NCBI GenBank assembly: GCA_964609385.1
Contig: CAZSSM010000064.1
Span: forward strand, 1 to 39,409
Reading direction: 5' to 3'
DNA length: 39,409 nucleotides
Origin: CAZSSM01 sp964609385
GTDB taxonomy: Bacteria > Planctomycetota > Planctomycetia > Isosphaerales > Isosphaeraceae
Position numbers and translations under genes: made by a program. A model generated the notes under the pieces. It made no database searches and was not told the origin of the DNA. It was given only the letters and a program-made list of their open reading frames with translations. Shown here one piece after another: positions 8,233 through 17,124 of the stretch (position 1 is its first letter; every line of letters begins with the position of its first letter).

Positions 8233-9793
8233 ATCGATTCGAGCAGAGCGCGGACGTAGGCCGCTGCGGCGATGGCTGCGTAGGGCTGCCACTCGTCGTT
8301 CTTGTTCTGGTCGCAGTAGTCGTAGATTCCTCGAACGACCAGGTAGCTGGTCTGGCGGTCCCAGGTTGAGTCCTGGATCTCGGACTCCTCCATCTCGACA
8401 GCCTTGACCCCGAACTGATCGCGAAGGCCGTCGCTTCTTGGGATCCTTCAGCAGCGTGTTGGCTGAAGCGATCGGCCCATGGAAGACTCGTGGATGTCCT
8501 TCGCGTCTCTTGGGGTCGTCAGGATGCCTGACCTTGCGACCGCTGGGCCCGGCGAGGATGTCGGGCGTAACGGCGGGCCTGGCCCATTGGGAGTCTTTGA
8601 TCGCTTTGGCCAGGATGGGTTCCCAGGGCCTTGATCCGAGCATCTCGTCGGAAAAGAGGGTTTGCACGGCATCGACGAGTCTCGCGTGGGTCGATGAACC
8701 GCAGCCCGGACCTCTTCGATCACTTCGCCATCCTGAGCACCTTGCTTGCGCTTGATGAAGTCATACTGGACGATACGACACCTTTGATATCGGAGACGAC
8801 GATATCCCCGAGCCGAACGTGCTCGGCAGGATTCTTGTGATGGGGGATGCCTCCGGCGATCCTGCACATGATGATCATTTCGATGTCACGATAGTGTTCC
8901 AGCATATTTGTCGCGCGGATCGCCGCGACGCTATTTCCCATGCCGGCTTGGGCGAGGACGAAGGTATGCGTTCCGCCCCGCAGTGAGTCGGAGGTGCCCT
9001 TCCAGTAATTGCGACCTGTTTGGCGGCTAGTCTCGTCATCCAGATTCGGATTCTCGAGGATTACCCGGACTGCCGCTGATTCCAGGGGTAGGGCCGTGAT
9101 GATTCCGATTTTGGGCTGGTCCGGGGTCGACTTGCCGTCACCGACTGGGACTGGCTCGATGCCTGACGGAAGGTCGGTGGCCGGTGGGTTTGGAGCTTCG
9201 GTTTGAGCGACACTGGGGATCAGCTTCATGGTGGCGACATCGACGCAGGGGCGTGTGTGAAGAGTGACGAGGTTACGGGCGTCGGGTTCGCCTTCGCCAA
9301 TGAGTCGAGCGATGCCGAGGTTGTACGCTTCCTTGACAGTCCGGTCGTAAGCCATAGCTTGGTAGAACTCGGCGGCGAAGGCGATGGCGTGGCGGTCTTT
9401 GATGGTGCGGCTCATGCCGAGGGTCATTTCGATATGTTCAGCAACCGCAAGGGCTTGGGCTTCGGAGTGGCACGCGTTGAAGACGACGATGCGGACGCGG
9501 TCCTTGAGGACCCCAAACAACGCCCCGAGCGCTTCGGGCGGAACGGGCTGGGCTGATCCGTCGTCGTTGAGAAGGAGAACCTCGCCGGTCGAGGCTCCGT
9601 GGGCACTGAAGTGGACGATCTCGGGCCGACGACACCTGAGGAGCCCGGAGAGATCACCGAGCCGTACCGCGCCATGAGTGATGAGCGCGAGGCGGTCGCG
9701 TTGTTCGGTGCTGCGGATGACCGCGTCGATCTCTCGAGCCTCTTCATCGAGCGCGAGCCGGCTCGTCCCAGCCGGGTTTGCCGCCGGAATTAA
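8211..9793 (-). pseudogene. CHAT protease-nucleoside phosphorylase fusion, 5' truncated and frameshifted
   Basis: The amino-terminal part is a CHAT domain (caspase-like peptidase): PAANPAGTSRLALDEEAREI, then EIVHFSAHG with the catalytic His and VFNACHSEAQA with the catalytic Cys, then GMSRTIKDRHAIAFAAEFYQ. After a proline-rich linker comes a nucleoside phosphorylase/nucleosidase-type domain: GIITALPLESAAVRVIL, GMGNSVAAIRATNML, HVRLGDIVVSDIK, QYDFIKRK, FHGPIASANTLLKD, FGVKAVEMEES, YLVVRGIYDYCDQNKNDEWQ. The last domain is spread over four frames, with breaks near 8776-8785, 8689-8691 and 8427-8436. The 5' end has no start codon: the frame enters the MITE at about 9785-9793 and meets a stop at 9824-9826. 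CHAT-plus-phosphorylase architectures are known from bacterial conflict systems, where the protease is a sensor-activated effector. Both CHAT catalytic residues are intact, so inactivation looks recent. Confidence 0.8.
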
Positions 9794-9794
9794 C

Positions 9795-9816
9795 GAGACT
9801 CCTCGCTCAACACCAC
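9795..9816 (+). repeat. Left inverted repeat of the MITE
   Basis: 22-bp end, GAGACTCCTCGCTCAA onward; one mismatch against the reverse complement of 9973-9994. Confidence 0.85.
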
Positions 9817-9972
9817 TGCCGATTTACCCTAAACCATTTCCCTGCAAGGTTTTGATGGTGTTTTCCGTGTTAGCCGGGCGATGACGCCGTCTACGACTGG
9901 GCCTCCCCGCCTACCGAGCGGAATCACCGAAAGATCTCGCATCGGCCTCATGTTCAGGTGGTTCGTACACTG

Positions 9973-9994
9973 GTGGTGTTGAGCGAAGAGTCTC
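9973..9994 (-). repeat. Right inverted repeat of the MITE
   Basis: 22-bp partner of 9795-9816, 21 of 22 identical when read inward. Confidence 0.85.
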
Positions 9995-10114
9995 GGATTT
10001 CCCGTCAAGAAAGGGACGGTATCGTCATCCCCGTAGAAGCAGTCGAGGACCGCGATCCGGCGACGGGATGTCCGTGATCCGTCCTTCGCGAACCGGTCGC
10101 GATCCGCTTTTGGC

Positions 10115-10582
10115 TCACTCGTCCCGGAAGGTCTTGTGGCAGGTGTTGCAGGCTTTGGTCATGGCCTTGTAGGCGGCCTGGGCCTTCGCAACATCGACGG
10201 TATCACGAGACTTGGTGGCTTCGGCGAGTTCGGTGCCGTGCTTGAGCATGGCGTCGGTCAGTTTGACCCATTCCTCGGGGGTCTTCTCGCCCGACTCCTC
10301 GGCGTAGACAGTGCACTCGCGGGTGAGCTTTCCGTGCTCAACAATCTTGTCTGCGGCGGCGCTGACGCGTTCGGGGGCGCGCTTGAGCCGGGGCACCGAG
10401 CGGATCAGCCGCTTGATCGCCGTATCGGCATTGATCACGTTCTCATGCAGATCGAAGTATTCGTCCTCGGTGGTGGGCGGCTTGGGCGGATCGTCCTCAA
10501 CGCGCCAGGTCATGCCGGGGATGACGACCAAAAACAGGACCGGCAACAAGCCCATCAGGATTCGAGGAGAGGTCGCGCGCAT
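10115..10582 (-). CDS. Cytochrome c'-like exported heme protein
   Basis: A 155-aa protein with an N-terminal hydrophobic signal sequence (ILMGLLPVLFLVVIPGMTW, about residues 8-26) and one C-terminal heme-binding motif CNTCHK five to ten residues before the end. That layout, a helical domain with CxxCH almost at the C-terminus, is that of cytochrome c', a periplasmic four-helix-bundle heme protein associated with NO binding or electron transfer. The body is helical and charged (AYKAMTKACNTCHK is the last helix). It is not obviously in an operon; the next gene on this strand is far downstream. The start at 10582 has GGAG about 11 bases upstream; an ATG ten codons in would shorten the signal. 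Confidence 0.85.
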   Translation of the reverse strand: MRATSPRILMGLLPVLFLVVIPGMTWRVEDDPPKPPTTEDEYFDLHENVINADTAIKRLIRSVPRLKRAPERVSAAADKIVEHGKLTRECTVYAEESGEKTPEEWVKLTDAMLKHGTELAEATKSRDTVDVAKAQAAYKAMTKACNTCHKTFRDE

Positions 10583-11077
10583 CGAAAGAAGTCTCCGAAA
10601 GGGTTCGAAGCGGTTAGGGGAGTACGCTCAATCTTGGTTATACCACCCCGACGTTGCTGACCCAAGCTCCACGCCCGGTGATTCGGGGCATGCGAAATGC
10701 GTCCGATCTCGTGGGTTCGATTTAAAAAGACGGAGACTTGGAATATCCACTCCATTGCAGCAATTGCAGCAGCGGCAAGGTGATCGACGAGGTCATCGCC
10801 AAATACCTTGTCAACCAAGGCATAGCGGGCCTGGACGACTTCTGAATCGGGAGTGAGTCGCATTAAGTCCGCCTCGGGGCGGATCGACTTTGAGCCGAGC
10901 CATGCTCAGAAGCGGACTTGAGTCCTGTACAACGGAACGACCGCAATCCGCCTAGAAGCCGAGAAGTATCCACTAGTCGTTATTCTTGTCCATGATGCAC
11001 AGCTTCGTTAACTTGCGAGAGCTTACTTGTCACATCAATTTGATAAATTTCGGATGCAGTGGGTGTTGGGGGTGAAG
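10583..11077. other. Intergenic stretch holding an orphan coding fragment
   Basis: Almost 500 bases between the cytochrome gene and yifB. It contains the start-less plus-strand fragment at 10726-10845 (listed separately). It also has an inverted pair AAGTCCGC (10865-10872) and GCGGACTT (about 10912-10919), which could form a hairpin with a long loop. No complete gene or clear promoter was recognised. Confidence 0.5.
10726..10845 (+). pseudogene. Orphan C-terminal coding fragment
   Basis: A plus-strand frame that follows an in-frame TAA and has no start codon reads KDGDLEYPLHCSNCSSGK and then VIDEVIAKYLVNQGIAGLDDF before a stop at 10843-10845. The protein-like composition, a CxxC pair and a clean stop suggest the tail of a lost gene. 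I do not recognise the family. It could also be chance in high-GC DNA. Confidence 0.35.
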
Positions 11078-12613
11078 TCACGCGAAGACCGCCCGGTCCA
11101 AAGCGCGATATCCGACGGCCTCGGCGATGTGGTGGGGCTCGATGTCGGCGGTGTTTTCCAGGTCGGCCATGGTGCGGGCCACGCGGAGGACCCGGTCGTG
11201 GGCCCGCGCCGAAAGGCCGAGTTCTTCCATGGCGGCCTTGAGCAGGTTGGCCGCCTCAGACTTGAGCGGGCAGAAGATCCGGATCTGGCGTGGGGTCATC
11301 CGACCGTTGACCGGCGGGCCGCCGGGGCCGAAACGAGCGACCTGGCGGGCGCGTGCCTTCATGACCCGTTCGAGGAACTCGGCGGAGTCGGGACCCGGTG
11401 GGGCCTCGGCTAGTTGAGTGAACGGGACGGCGGGGACCTCGACGTGGAGGTCGATTCGATCCAACAGTGGACCGGAAATCTTACTCAGGTATTTCTCAAT
11501 TTGTGGTGGCGAACATGTACATGCACGGCGAGGGTCACCTCGATATCCGCAGGGGCACGGGTTCATAGCAGCGATCAGGACGAAGTCGGCCGGGAAGGTC
11601 TGGCTTCGCAGGGCGCGACTGATCGTCACGCGGCCTTCCTCCAAGGGCTGGCGGAGCACTTCCAGGGTCTTGCGGTTGAACTCGGGCAGTTCGTCGAGGA
11701 AGAGCACCCCTTTGTGGGCCAGGCTGATCTCGCCGGGCTGTGGTGCGCTGCCGCCACCGACCAGACCAGCGTCGCTGACCGAATGGTGCGGACTCCGGAA
11801 CGGGCGGTTGGCCATCAGCGGTTGACCGGCTCGGAGCAACCCCATGGCGCTATAGATCCGCGTCGTTTCCAGGCTCTCGACCGGAGTCAACGGGGGGAGG
11901 ATCGTCGGCAAACGCTTGGCCAGCAGCGTCTTGCCTGTGCCCGGGGGGCCGATCATCAGACAATTGTGCATGCCGCTCGCAGCGACCAAGAGCGCCCGCT
12001 TGGCGTAGTCCTGTCCTTTGACGTCGCGAAAGTCCTCTTCGTGGTGCCGGTGCTCCTCGAAGACCGCATCGATATCGAGGGTCGTCGGCTCGATCTCTAA
12101 CTGGCCGGTGAGGAATCCGACCGCCTCGGTCAGCGAGCCGACCGGATGGATGGCGATGCCGTCGACGACGGCCGCCTCGTGTGCGTTGTCGACCGGCAAG
12201 ATCAGGCCGTCGAAGCGGGCCTCAGCGGCCGCCAGGGCCATCGCCAATGCCCCTCGGATCGGCCGGAGTGTCCCGTTGAGGGCCAACTCGCCCACGACAG
12301 CGAACCGGCCGGGTCGCTCTGCGGCGATCTGGCCGCTACCGATGAGCAGGCCCAGGGCGATCGGCAGGTCGAACCCGCCGGCATCCTTCTTCAAGTCGGC
12401 CGGGGCCAGGTTGATGACGATCCGGTCGAAGACCCGCTGATAGCCCGAGTTGACCAATGCCCGTTCGACGCGATGGGTGCTCTCGCGGACGGCGGTCTCG
12501 GCCAGGCCGACCAACACGAGCTTGGGCGCGCTGGCCGAGGAAACATCGACCTCTACCTCGACCGGCGCTGCGTCGATGCCGACCAACGTGTACGCATGAA
12601 GTTTGGCCAGCAT
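11078..12613 (-). CDS. YifB/ComM-family Mg-chelatase-like AAA+ ATPase
   Basis: A 511-aa cytosolic AAA+ protein of the YifB/ComM family. In naturally competent bacteria ComM is a hexameric helicase that promotes branch migration during integration of transforming DNA; in many others its role is unproven. The start MLAKLHAYTLVGIDAAPVEV matches the family N-terminus exactly, so I place the start at 12613 although the frame is open to 12676. The N-terminal ChlI/Lon-like domain (residues ~20-140) includes GGFDLPIALGLLI. Walker A GPPGTGKT lies at 222-229, followed by RPFRSPHHSVSDAGLVGGG, the GVLFLDELPEF Walker B region, and the cysteine-bearing NPCPCGYRG. The C-terminal Mg_chelatase_C domain ends the protein. 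Length is normal. It stands alone, divergent from the DUF1559 gene. Confidence 0.93.
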   Translation of the reverse strand: MLAKLHAYTLVGIDAAPVEVEVDVSSASAPKLVLVGLAETAVRESTHRVERALVNSGYQRVFDRIVINLAPADLKKDAGGFDLPIALGLLIGSGQIAAERPGRFAVVGELALNGTLRPIRGALAMALAAAEARFDGLILPVDNAHEAAVVDGIAIHPVGSLTEAVGFLTGQLEIEPTTLDIDAVFEEHRHHEEDFRDVKGQDYAKRALLVAASGMHNCLMIGPPGTGKTLLAKRLPTILPPLTPVESLETTRIYSAMGLLRAGQPLMANRPFRSPHHSVSDAGLVGGGSAPQPGEISLAHKGVLFLDELPEFNRKTLEVLRQPLEEGRVTISRALRSQTFPADFVLIAAMNPCPCGYRGDPRRACTCSPPQIEKYLSKISGPLLDRIDLHVEVPAVPFTQLAEAPPGPDSAEFLERVMKARARQVARFGPGGPPVNGRMTPRQIRIFCPLKSEAANLLKAAMEELGLSARAHDRVLRVARTMADLENTADIEPHHIAEAVGYRALDRAVFA

Positions 12614-12857
12614 CGGCCGCGACCCTCCCACTACGATCGTCCGCGACCCATCGATCCCCGACGTCGATGCATCCACTTAGCCCAACTTAGCTTACCTTCG
12701 TTGAGAGTGAGAGTCACGGGGACTATTCAGATGGCTGAGCTGGGTTCTCCTAATCCGATCCGGCCCGTTGCAACGACTCCCATCATGAGAGTCCACGAGT
12801 CAGAGATGACGTGAGAGTTCGCTGGCGATCGTTGTTGGTGAGTCCGTCCGCTACGCA

Positions 12858-12879
12858 TAAGGATTGTACACAATCTTAA
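12858..12879. promoter_or_regulatory. 22-bp near-palindrome, possible operator
   Basis: The arms TAAGGATTGT and ACAATCTTAA flank a two-base centre (AC). Eight of ten positions pair. It lies in the divergent yifB/DUF1559 spacer about 180 bases before the DUF1559 start, a sensible place for a dimeric repressor site. No regulator can be named. Confidence 0.35.
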
Positions 12880-13044
12880 GGTTCACCGTGCAGAAACCAG
12901 CGCGATCGTTGCTTGAGTTGGGAAGCTTGTGGCGTTATCCTGCGATCGCAATCCACCCAGGGATTGTGTCCTCATCCACGGTCCACGCAGACAGGCTCAT
13001 TTCTCAGCGTGGACGACTTGGTGCCGAACAGACCTTTGTTTATC

Positions 13045-13050
13045 AGGAGG
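13045..13050 (+). promoter_or_regulatory. Ribosome binding site deciding the DUF1559 start
   Basis: AGGAGG seven bases before ATG 13058. This sets the start 43 codons downstream of the first in-frame start and places the prepilin motif at the N-terminus, as in the family. Confidence 0.8.
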
Positions 13051-13057
13051 TTCTCCC

Positions 13058-14092
13058 ATGGACCGATCGGTCTCTTTGCGTCGCGGGTTCACCTTGATCG
13101 AGTTACTGGTGGTCATCGCGATCATTGCCGTCTTGATCTCGTTGCTGCTGCCGGCCGTGCAGCAAGCGCGTGAAGCGGCCCGCCGCTCGCAGTGCCTGAA
13201 CAACATGAAGCAACTGGGTTTGGCCCTGCAGAACTATCACTCAGCTTTCGGAAGCTTTCCGCCGGGTCGAATCTGGGCGCCGGTGCCGGGCGGGAGCAGC
13301 TTCCCGACGATCTTCGCTGGCGCGCAGAACACGACCTGGTTCGTCATGATGCTGCCCTTTTATGAGCAGCAGGCGCTCTACGACGCGTTCAACTTCGACC
13401 TGGGCGCGGAGGGCATCTTCGACCCGCTCCCGGTCGGCCTGATCGCCAACACGACCGTCTCGAACACCAAGGTCGATCTTTTCCAGTGCCCCAGCGACAT
13501 CGAGCGGATCTTCGCGATCAACCCCGACTACGCCGCGCCCCTGGCCGATATCCGGTTCACCAGAGGCAATTACGCGGTCAGTTGGGGCAATACGAACTGG
13601 CGACAGGACAACAACCTAGGGCTGACTCCGACCCGCAATGAGCCGGTCGTGCACCGTCCGTCGGCCTTCGGCCATCAGGTCACCGCGATCAACAAGGTCC
13701 GCGATGGCCTGAGCAACACCGTCTTCATGGGCGAGGTGCTCCAAGGCGACCTGTTCGACATCCGAGGCGTGATGTGGTCCAGCGTGCCCGGCGGTTGCTC
13801 GTTCATGACCCGGACCACCCCCAACGGGACCGTCGACTACTTTGGGACCGGCCAAGACGGCGACCAGCTCAACCAAGTGTTCTTCTGCGTCAACGAACCC
13901 GATCTTCCCTGTGGGTTCATCAACTCGGATAACCGTGCCTACGCCGGTTCGCGGAGCGCCCATCCCGGTGGTGTCAACGTTTCTCTGGGCGACGGCTCCT
14001 CCCGGTTCATCCAGGAGACGATTGACCACGAGGTCTGGGTCGCCATCAACTCGATCCAATCTCGAGAGGTCATCAGCGCCGAGGCATATTGA
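13058..14092 (+). CDS. DUF1559 domain-containing protein with type IV prepilin-like N-terminus
   Basis: A 344-aa protein of a family hugely expanded in Planctomycetes. Residues ~8-30 are a prepilin-type signal, RRGFTLIELLVVIAIIAVLI, with the G-F cleavage site and Glu at position +5 of the mature protein. This is followed by LLPAVQQAREAARRSQCLNN and MKQLGLALQNYHSAFGSFPPG, the diagnostic DUF1559 start. Near the C-terminus is the H-x-G-G-V-N-V-S-L-G-D-G-S signature (SAHPGGVNVSLGDGS), the usual domain end. Pseudopilin-like assembly or cell-envelope localisation is inferred; no function is established. Expression appears to be from its own promoter in the upstream spacer. Confidence 0.95.
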   Translation: MDRSVSLRRGFTLIELLVVIAIIAVLISLLLPAVQQAREAARRSQCLNNMKQLGLALQNYHSAFGSFPPGRIWAPVPGGSSFPTIFAGAQNTTWFVMMLPFYEQQALYDAFNFDLGAEGIFDPLPVGLIANTTVSNTKVDLFQCPSDIERIFAINPDYAAPLADIRFTRGNYAVSWGNTNWRQDNNLGLTPTRNEPVVHRPSAFGHQVTAINKVRDGLSNTVFMGEVLQGDLFDIRGVMWSSVPGGCSFMTRTTPNGTVDYFGTGQDGDQLNQVFFCVNEPDLPCGFINSDNRAYAGSRSAHPGGVNVSLGDGSSRFIQETIDHEVWVAINSIQSREVISAEAY

Positions 14093-14167
14093 CGCGAGCC
14101 CCTGATCGTCCGCATTTTTGGATCTGATCGATTCCGACCGACCGACTGTCTGGTCGGGATCCTCGGA

Positions 14168-16181
14168 TCATTTCGATGGTGGTTCGCGACGTGACCAAGA
14201 GAGGTTAAGTTCCATCAAAGCCTCGCGGAGCTGGTCGTGGAGGCGAACCTCGGACTCTCGGAGTTCGGGGAGGATTCGATCTTCGATGGACCGGAGCGTC
14301 TGTTCGGTCTCATCCAGCTCCGTCAGCCAGCGAGCCGCCAACTTGTCCTTCCCACCCGCCTGGATGTTCTTCCGAAGCCGGTCCTGACGCGAGACCAAGC
14401 GTTTGACCTCTTCGGTCTTCTCAGCGATTTGGGCTTGGATCACGTCGCGCTGCCGTGCCAGGTCGAGGCAGCGATGGATCGCCGACTCGTCCGAGAGCGG
14501 ACCGTCTCCTTCCACGATGCTACTGACCAACCAGCCGACCTGGAGTTCACCCGATTTCACACCCGGTTGAACCAGATGGTGCGTGATCAGATCGATCCAG
14601 CGCTCCTCGACTTCGAAGCACAACTTAGCACGAGGCGGGACCGTGATCGCGTACCGGACGCCCTCGCTCAACGTGCTGTGTCGCTCCAAGACAAGGCCAT
14701 CAAGGGTCGCCTCGATCTCATCCGGGTTGTACTGTAGCCAATTGTGATCGATATATAAAAAAGTGTAAGTTCAATCGAAATCTCGATTTCATACAAAACC
14801 ATCCTTCGGGAAGTTCGTCGTTGCTCACAAACTCCTTTCGCAATGACGATCGACGAAACTTGATGCTGTGTTCGCTTCACTTGGCGATAAATGCGCATGC
14901 CTTGATCCAGCGCGTGATTGAGCAGGGCATGCTCGCCGGGCTTGACGGCAGGGATTACGCAAGAGCCTCCATAGGTTCCTTCCACGAAGACGGTGCAGAC
15001 CCCACGGCTGAGGCTGTGTCCTGTCGTGTTGACGAACTCGATGGAGCGGTAAGGCCGTTCCGGATGATTGGCCCTTCGATAATGGAGGACGGGCCGAGTC
15101 TCATCCGATGTGTTCTGGATCACGAGAATCGCCGCCGACCGCTTGGCAGGGATCGACGCCGGCGCGAGCGACTCGTAGACGCAGAAGTCGCCGATCTCGT
15201 GGGCCTCAGTTCCCGGCATCCTGGCCGGTTGGGACGGCTCGGGAGACGACTCGGTCATAAAGCCACTCGATGCCGGTGGCACTGGCTGACCAGCGGCGAT
15301 GCCGACACCGTAGCGTCTTTCCTCACCGTAGTCTCCTCCACGGGAGCTTTCCCCACGAGTGATCTCAGCATTAGCTGCCCCGAGCGATCGGGCTCGGATG
15401 AGGTCGACGCGTTCGCGATGGGTGATTTGGACTCGGCCAAATCGGTCGAGAAAGTGATCGGTTCGCCGGTGACGACGCGGATCGTCGCATCGACCCAATC
15501 CTCCTCCGTGTGGTTGTCGACCACGGCGAACCCTTGGAGTTCAGTTGGTCGCCCCTCAGCGAGCCGGAGCCGATAAGAGATCTTCCAGGCCGCCGCCGGG
15601 ATTGTGTACTGGACAACGGCCTCAACCGCGTCTGGATCAGAGGGACCCTCCGCGCTCAGGGACAGCTCGACGAAGGTGCTATCCGGTTTGATCTTCTCGT
15701 AGTTCCGTCGGAGGGCCTTGTCGATCTCGAGTCGGACCTCGTCATCGAGGAAATCGAGTTTCTGCAAGCTCCGCAAACTGGTGCGCCGGATCCCCGCGTC
15801 GGTCAACACAACCAAGGATCGAGTCTCGAAGGCCTGCCCTCCGGTCGACTCGCGATCGACGTGAAGCCCAACGAGCCGACCTTCGAGGGTCCCGGAGGGA
15901 TCAACGACACGGACCCGTGCGCCGCTCAGCCCGGTGACCAACGACTCCACGACATTGGTCTCGTTCAGGTCCAGGTTGCCCTCCATCGCGTTGGCTGGGC
16001 GGAAGGTCGGCGGCGCGTCGAGCGTGACCGGACCCAGCACGACGAACGAGGCGAGCACGTCGGCCAGGTGAGCTTGCCGGACCGGGATGGCGATCCGAGT
16101 CGGACCTCCGATCCCAACCCGATAGGACCGTTGAAAGTCGGCGATTCCGTTGGAATAGACCACGATTTTCATGTTGGACAT
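14168..16181 (-). pseudogene. DUF4139-type planctomycete protein, read through three frames
   Basis: A protein of about 670 aa that is coherent only when three minus-strand frames are joined: 16181 to about 15428, then to about 14762, then to 14168. The first part has MKIVVYSNGIADFQRSYRVG, VRQAHLADVLASFVVLGPVT, KALRRNYEKIKPDSTFVELS, QYTIPAAAWKISYRLRLAEG and EPITFSTDLAESK. The second has THRERVDLIRARSLGAANAE, YRSIEFVNTTGHSL and FVEGTYGGSCVIPAV. The last has DHNWLQYNPDEIEATLDGLV, YAITVPPRAKLCFEVEERW and a coiled-coil. These match the DUF4139 layout of planctomycete proteins of unknown function, related to mucoidy-inhibitor MuiA-like proteins. The breaks are mended by adding one base to the run at 15426-15428 (giving ESKITHR) and to the six-base run at 14757-14762. 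Conservation on both sides suggests the natural gene is intact. Confidence 0.75.
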
Positions 16182-16346
16182 CAGAGGTGTCTCGAAAATA
16201 GCGAAGATGCGTTCGAGGACCGTTCGGTCAGCCGGCGGGACGTTGCAGGGATGCCCGGTTTGCGGTTCCAATCGGGGAGGGACGAGCGGTCGGTGCTTGT
16301 CCGACGATTGAAAGACGACTTCCGTGCCGAGGAACGAGGTGACCAG

Positions 16347-17003
16347 ATGGTGGGACAAGTGATCGCGGCTATCGGGTTCGCGACTTTCTGCAGCGGGATC
16401 GCGGATGATCCCCGTACGATTCCTGGATGGGGCGAGGTGGTCGATCCGAAAGGGGATAGTCGCGTTAGTGTCAGGGAAGACGGGGCGGTGGTGATCGCGG
16501 TCTCGGCAATAGAGCACGATTTCGTTCCGGCGCCCGAGCCACAGGACGCGCCTCGGGTCTGGAGACCGATCGAAGGGAATTTCACGACCCAGGTCCGCAT
16601 CGCGATGAGCGACGACTCGGCCACCAAGGGCGATGTCGACGAGCCAAGTCGCCAGGTTGGGGCCGGCTTGATCCTTTGGCAAGACGAACGGAACTTCGTC
16701 CGATTCGAACTCGGGCCGACCCCCCACCTGACCTATTGGAAAGACGGACAGTCCACCCGTATTGAGGTCACAGATGTCCCCGAAGATCGTTCTCAAGAAG
16801 CCTGGATTCGAATGACTCGACGGTTGGCCAAACTTACTGCGGAGGTCAGCATCGACAGCGAGAACTGGTCTGAGGTGGCGGCGATTCCGATCCGGCTCTC
16901 CTCGCGGATGCAACTGGGTGTGATGGCGGTCAATCCAGGTGCAGAGCCGATCACCGCGCGGTTCCAAGGTTTCGAGGTTCGGGGCATCTCCCTTTACCCT
17001 TGA
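16347..17003 (+). CDS. Exported DUF1349-like (concanavalin-fold) protein
   Basis: A 218-aa protein resembling DUF1349 proteins, which adopt a concanavalin-like beta-sandwich and are widespread as exported or intracellular carbohydrate-associated proteins. Sequence landmarks: a short hydrophobic N-terminus (GQVIAAIGFATFCSGIADD) that can serve as signal peptide, GWGEVVDPKGDSRVSV, DAPRVWRPIEGNFTTQVRI, GAGLILWQDERNFVRFEL, and a closing LGVMAVNPGAEPITARFQGF. The start at 16347 follows GAGG by eight bases and places the signal sequence first; the frame is open much further upstream but overlaps the divergent DUF4139 gene. A strong hairpin follows the stop. Confidence 0.75.
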   Translation: MVGQVIAAIGFATFCSGIADDPRTIPGWGEVVDPKGDSRVSVREDGAVVIAVSAIEHDFVPAPEPQDAPRVWRPIEGNFTTQVRIAMSDDSATKGDVDEPSRQVGAGLILWQDERNFVRFELGPTPHLTYWKDGQSTRIEVTDVPEDRSQEAWIRMTRRLAKLTAEVSIDSENWSEVAAIPIRLSSRMQLGVMAVNPGAEPITARFQGFEVRGISLYP

Positions 17004-17024
17004 GCGAGGCCGACCCCCCAACAT

Positions 17025-17061
17025 GGCCGTAGGCGGTCCGCCATTGAACCGCCTCACGGCC
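17025..17061. terminator. Bidirectional terminator hairpin
   Basis: Arms 17025-17037 and 17048-17061 form a 13-bp stem with one bulged base (GGCCGTAGGCGGT against ACCGCCT-C-ACGGCC) around a 10-base loop. A T-rich GTCGTTGTTT follows on the plus strand. It lies between two converging genes. Confidence 0.7.
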
Positions 17062-17124
17062 GTCGTTGTTTAACGATCACGTCAATATGGGTCGGCTCGT
17101 CACGATCTCGGCTCGCAACTCCGA

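Larger units (their letters stand above)
9785..10003. mobile_element. MITE-like element related to the IS at 3561-5105
   Basis: A ~0.22-kb element bounded by inverted repeats 9795-9816 and 9973-9994 that agree at 21 of 22 positions. The ends begin GAGACT and end CAACACCAC, matching the IS ends at 19-20 of 22. A further outward match (GGGAAATCC at 9995-10003 read inward, compared with GGGATTTCC on the IS left end) places the right limit near 10003. The interior holds no coding frame. This is the form of a non-autonomous element mobilised by the related transposase. It abuts the first recognisable codons of the CHAT gene. Confidence 0.8.
12614..13057. other. Divergent intergenic region between yifB and the DUF1559 gene
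   Basis: About 440 bases that must contain promoters for two diverging genes. The only structure I can point to is the near-palindrome at 12858-12879. Small frames here lack ribosome binding sites and conserved features. Confidence 0.5.

Noticed and set aside
10004..10114. Minus-strand frame reading RRRIAVLDCFYGDDD just beyond the MITE, as the missing 5' part of the CHAT gene
   Set aside because: It has no start codon and does not resemble the short leader expected before ILFLAANP in CHAT proteins; it may be chance in high-GC DNA.
16182..17057. N-terminal half of the long minus-strand frame 15255-17057 as coding sequence
   Set aside because: It is the antisense shadow of the DUF1349-like gene; conserved DUF4139 sequence starts only at MSNMKIVVYSNG (16181).
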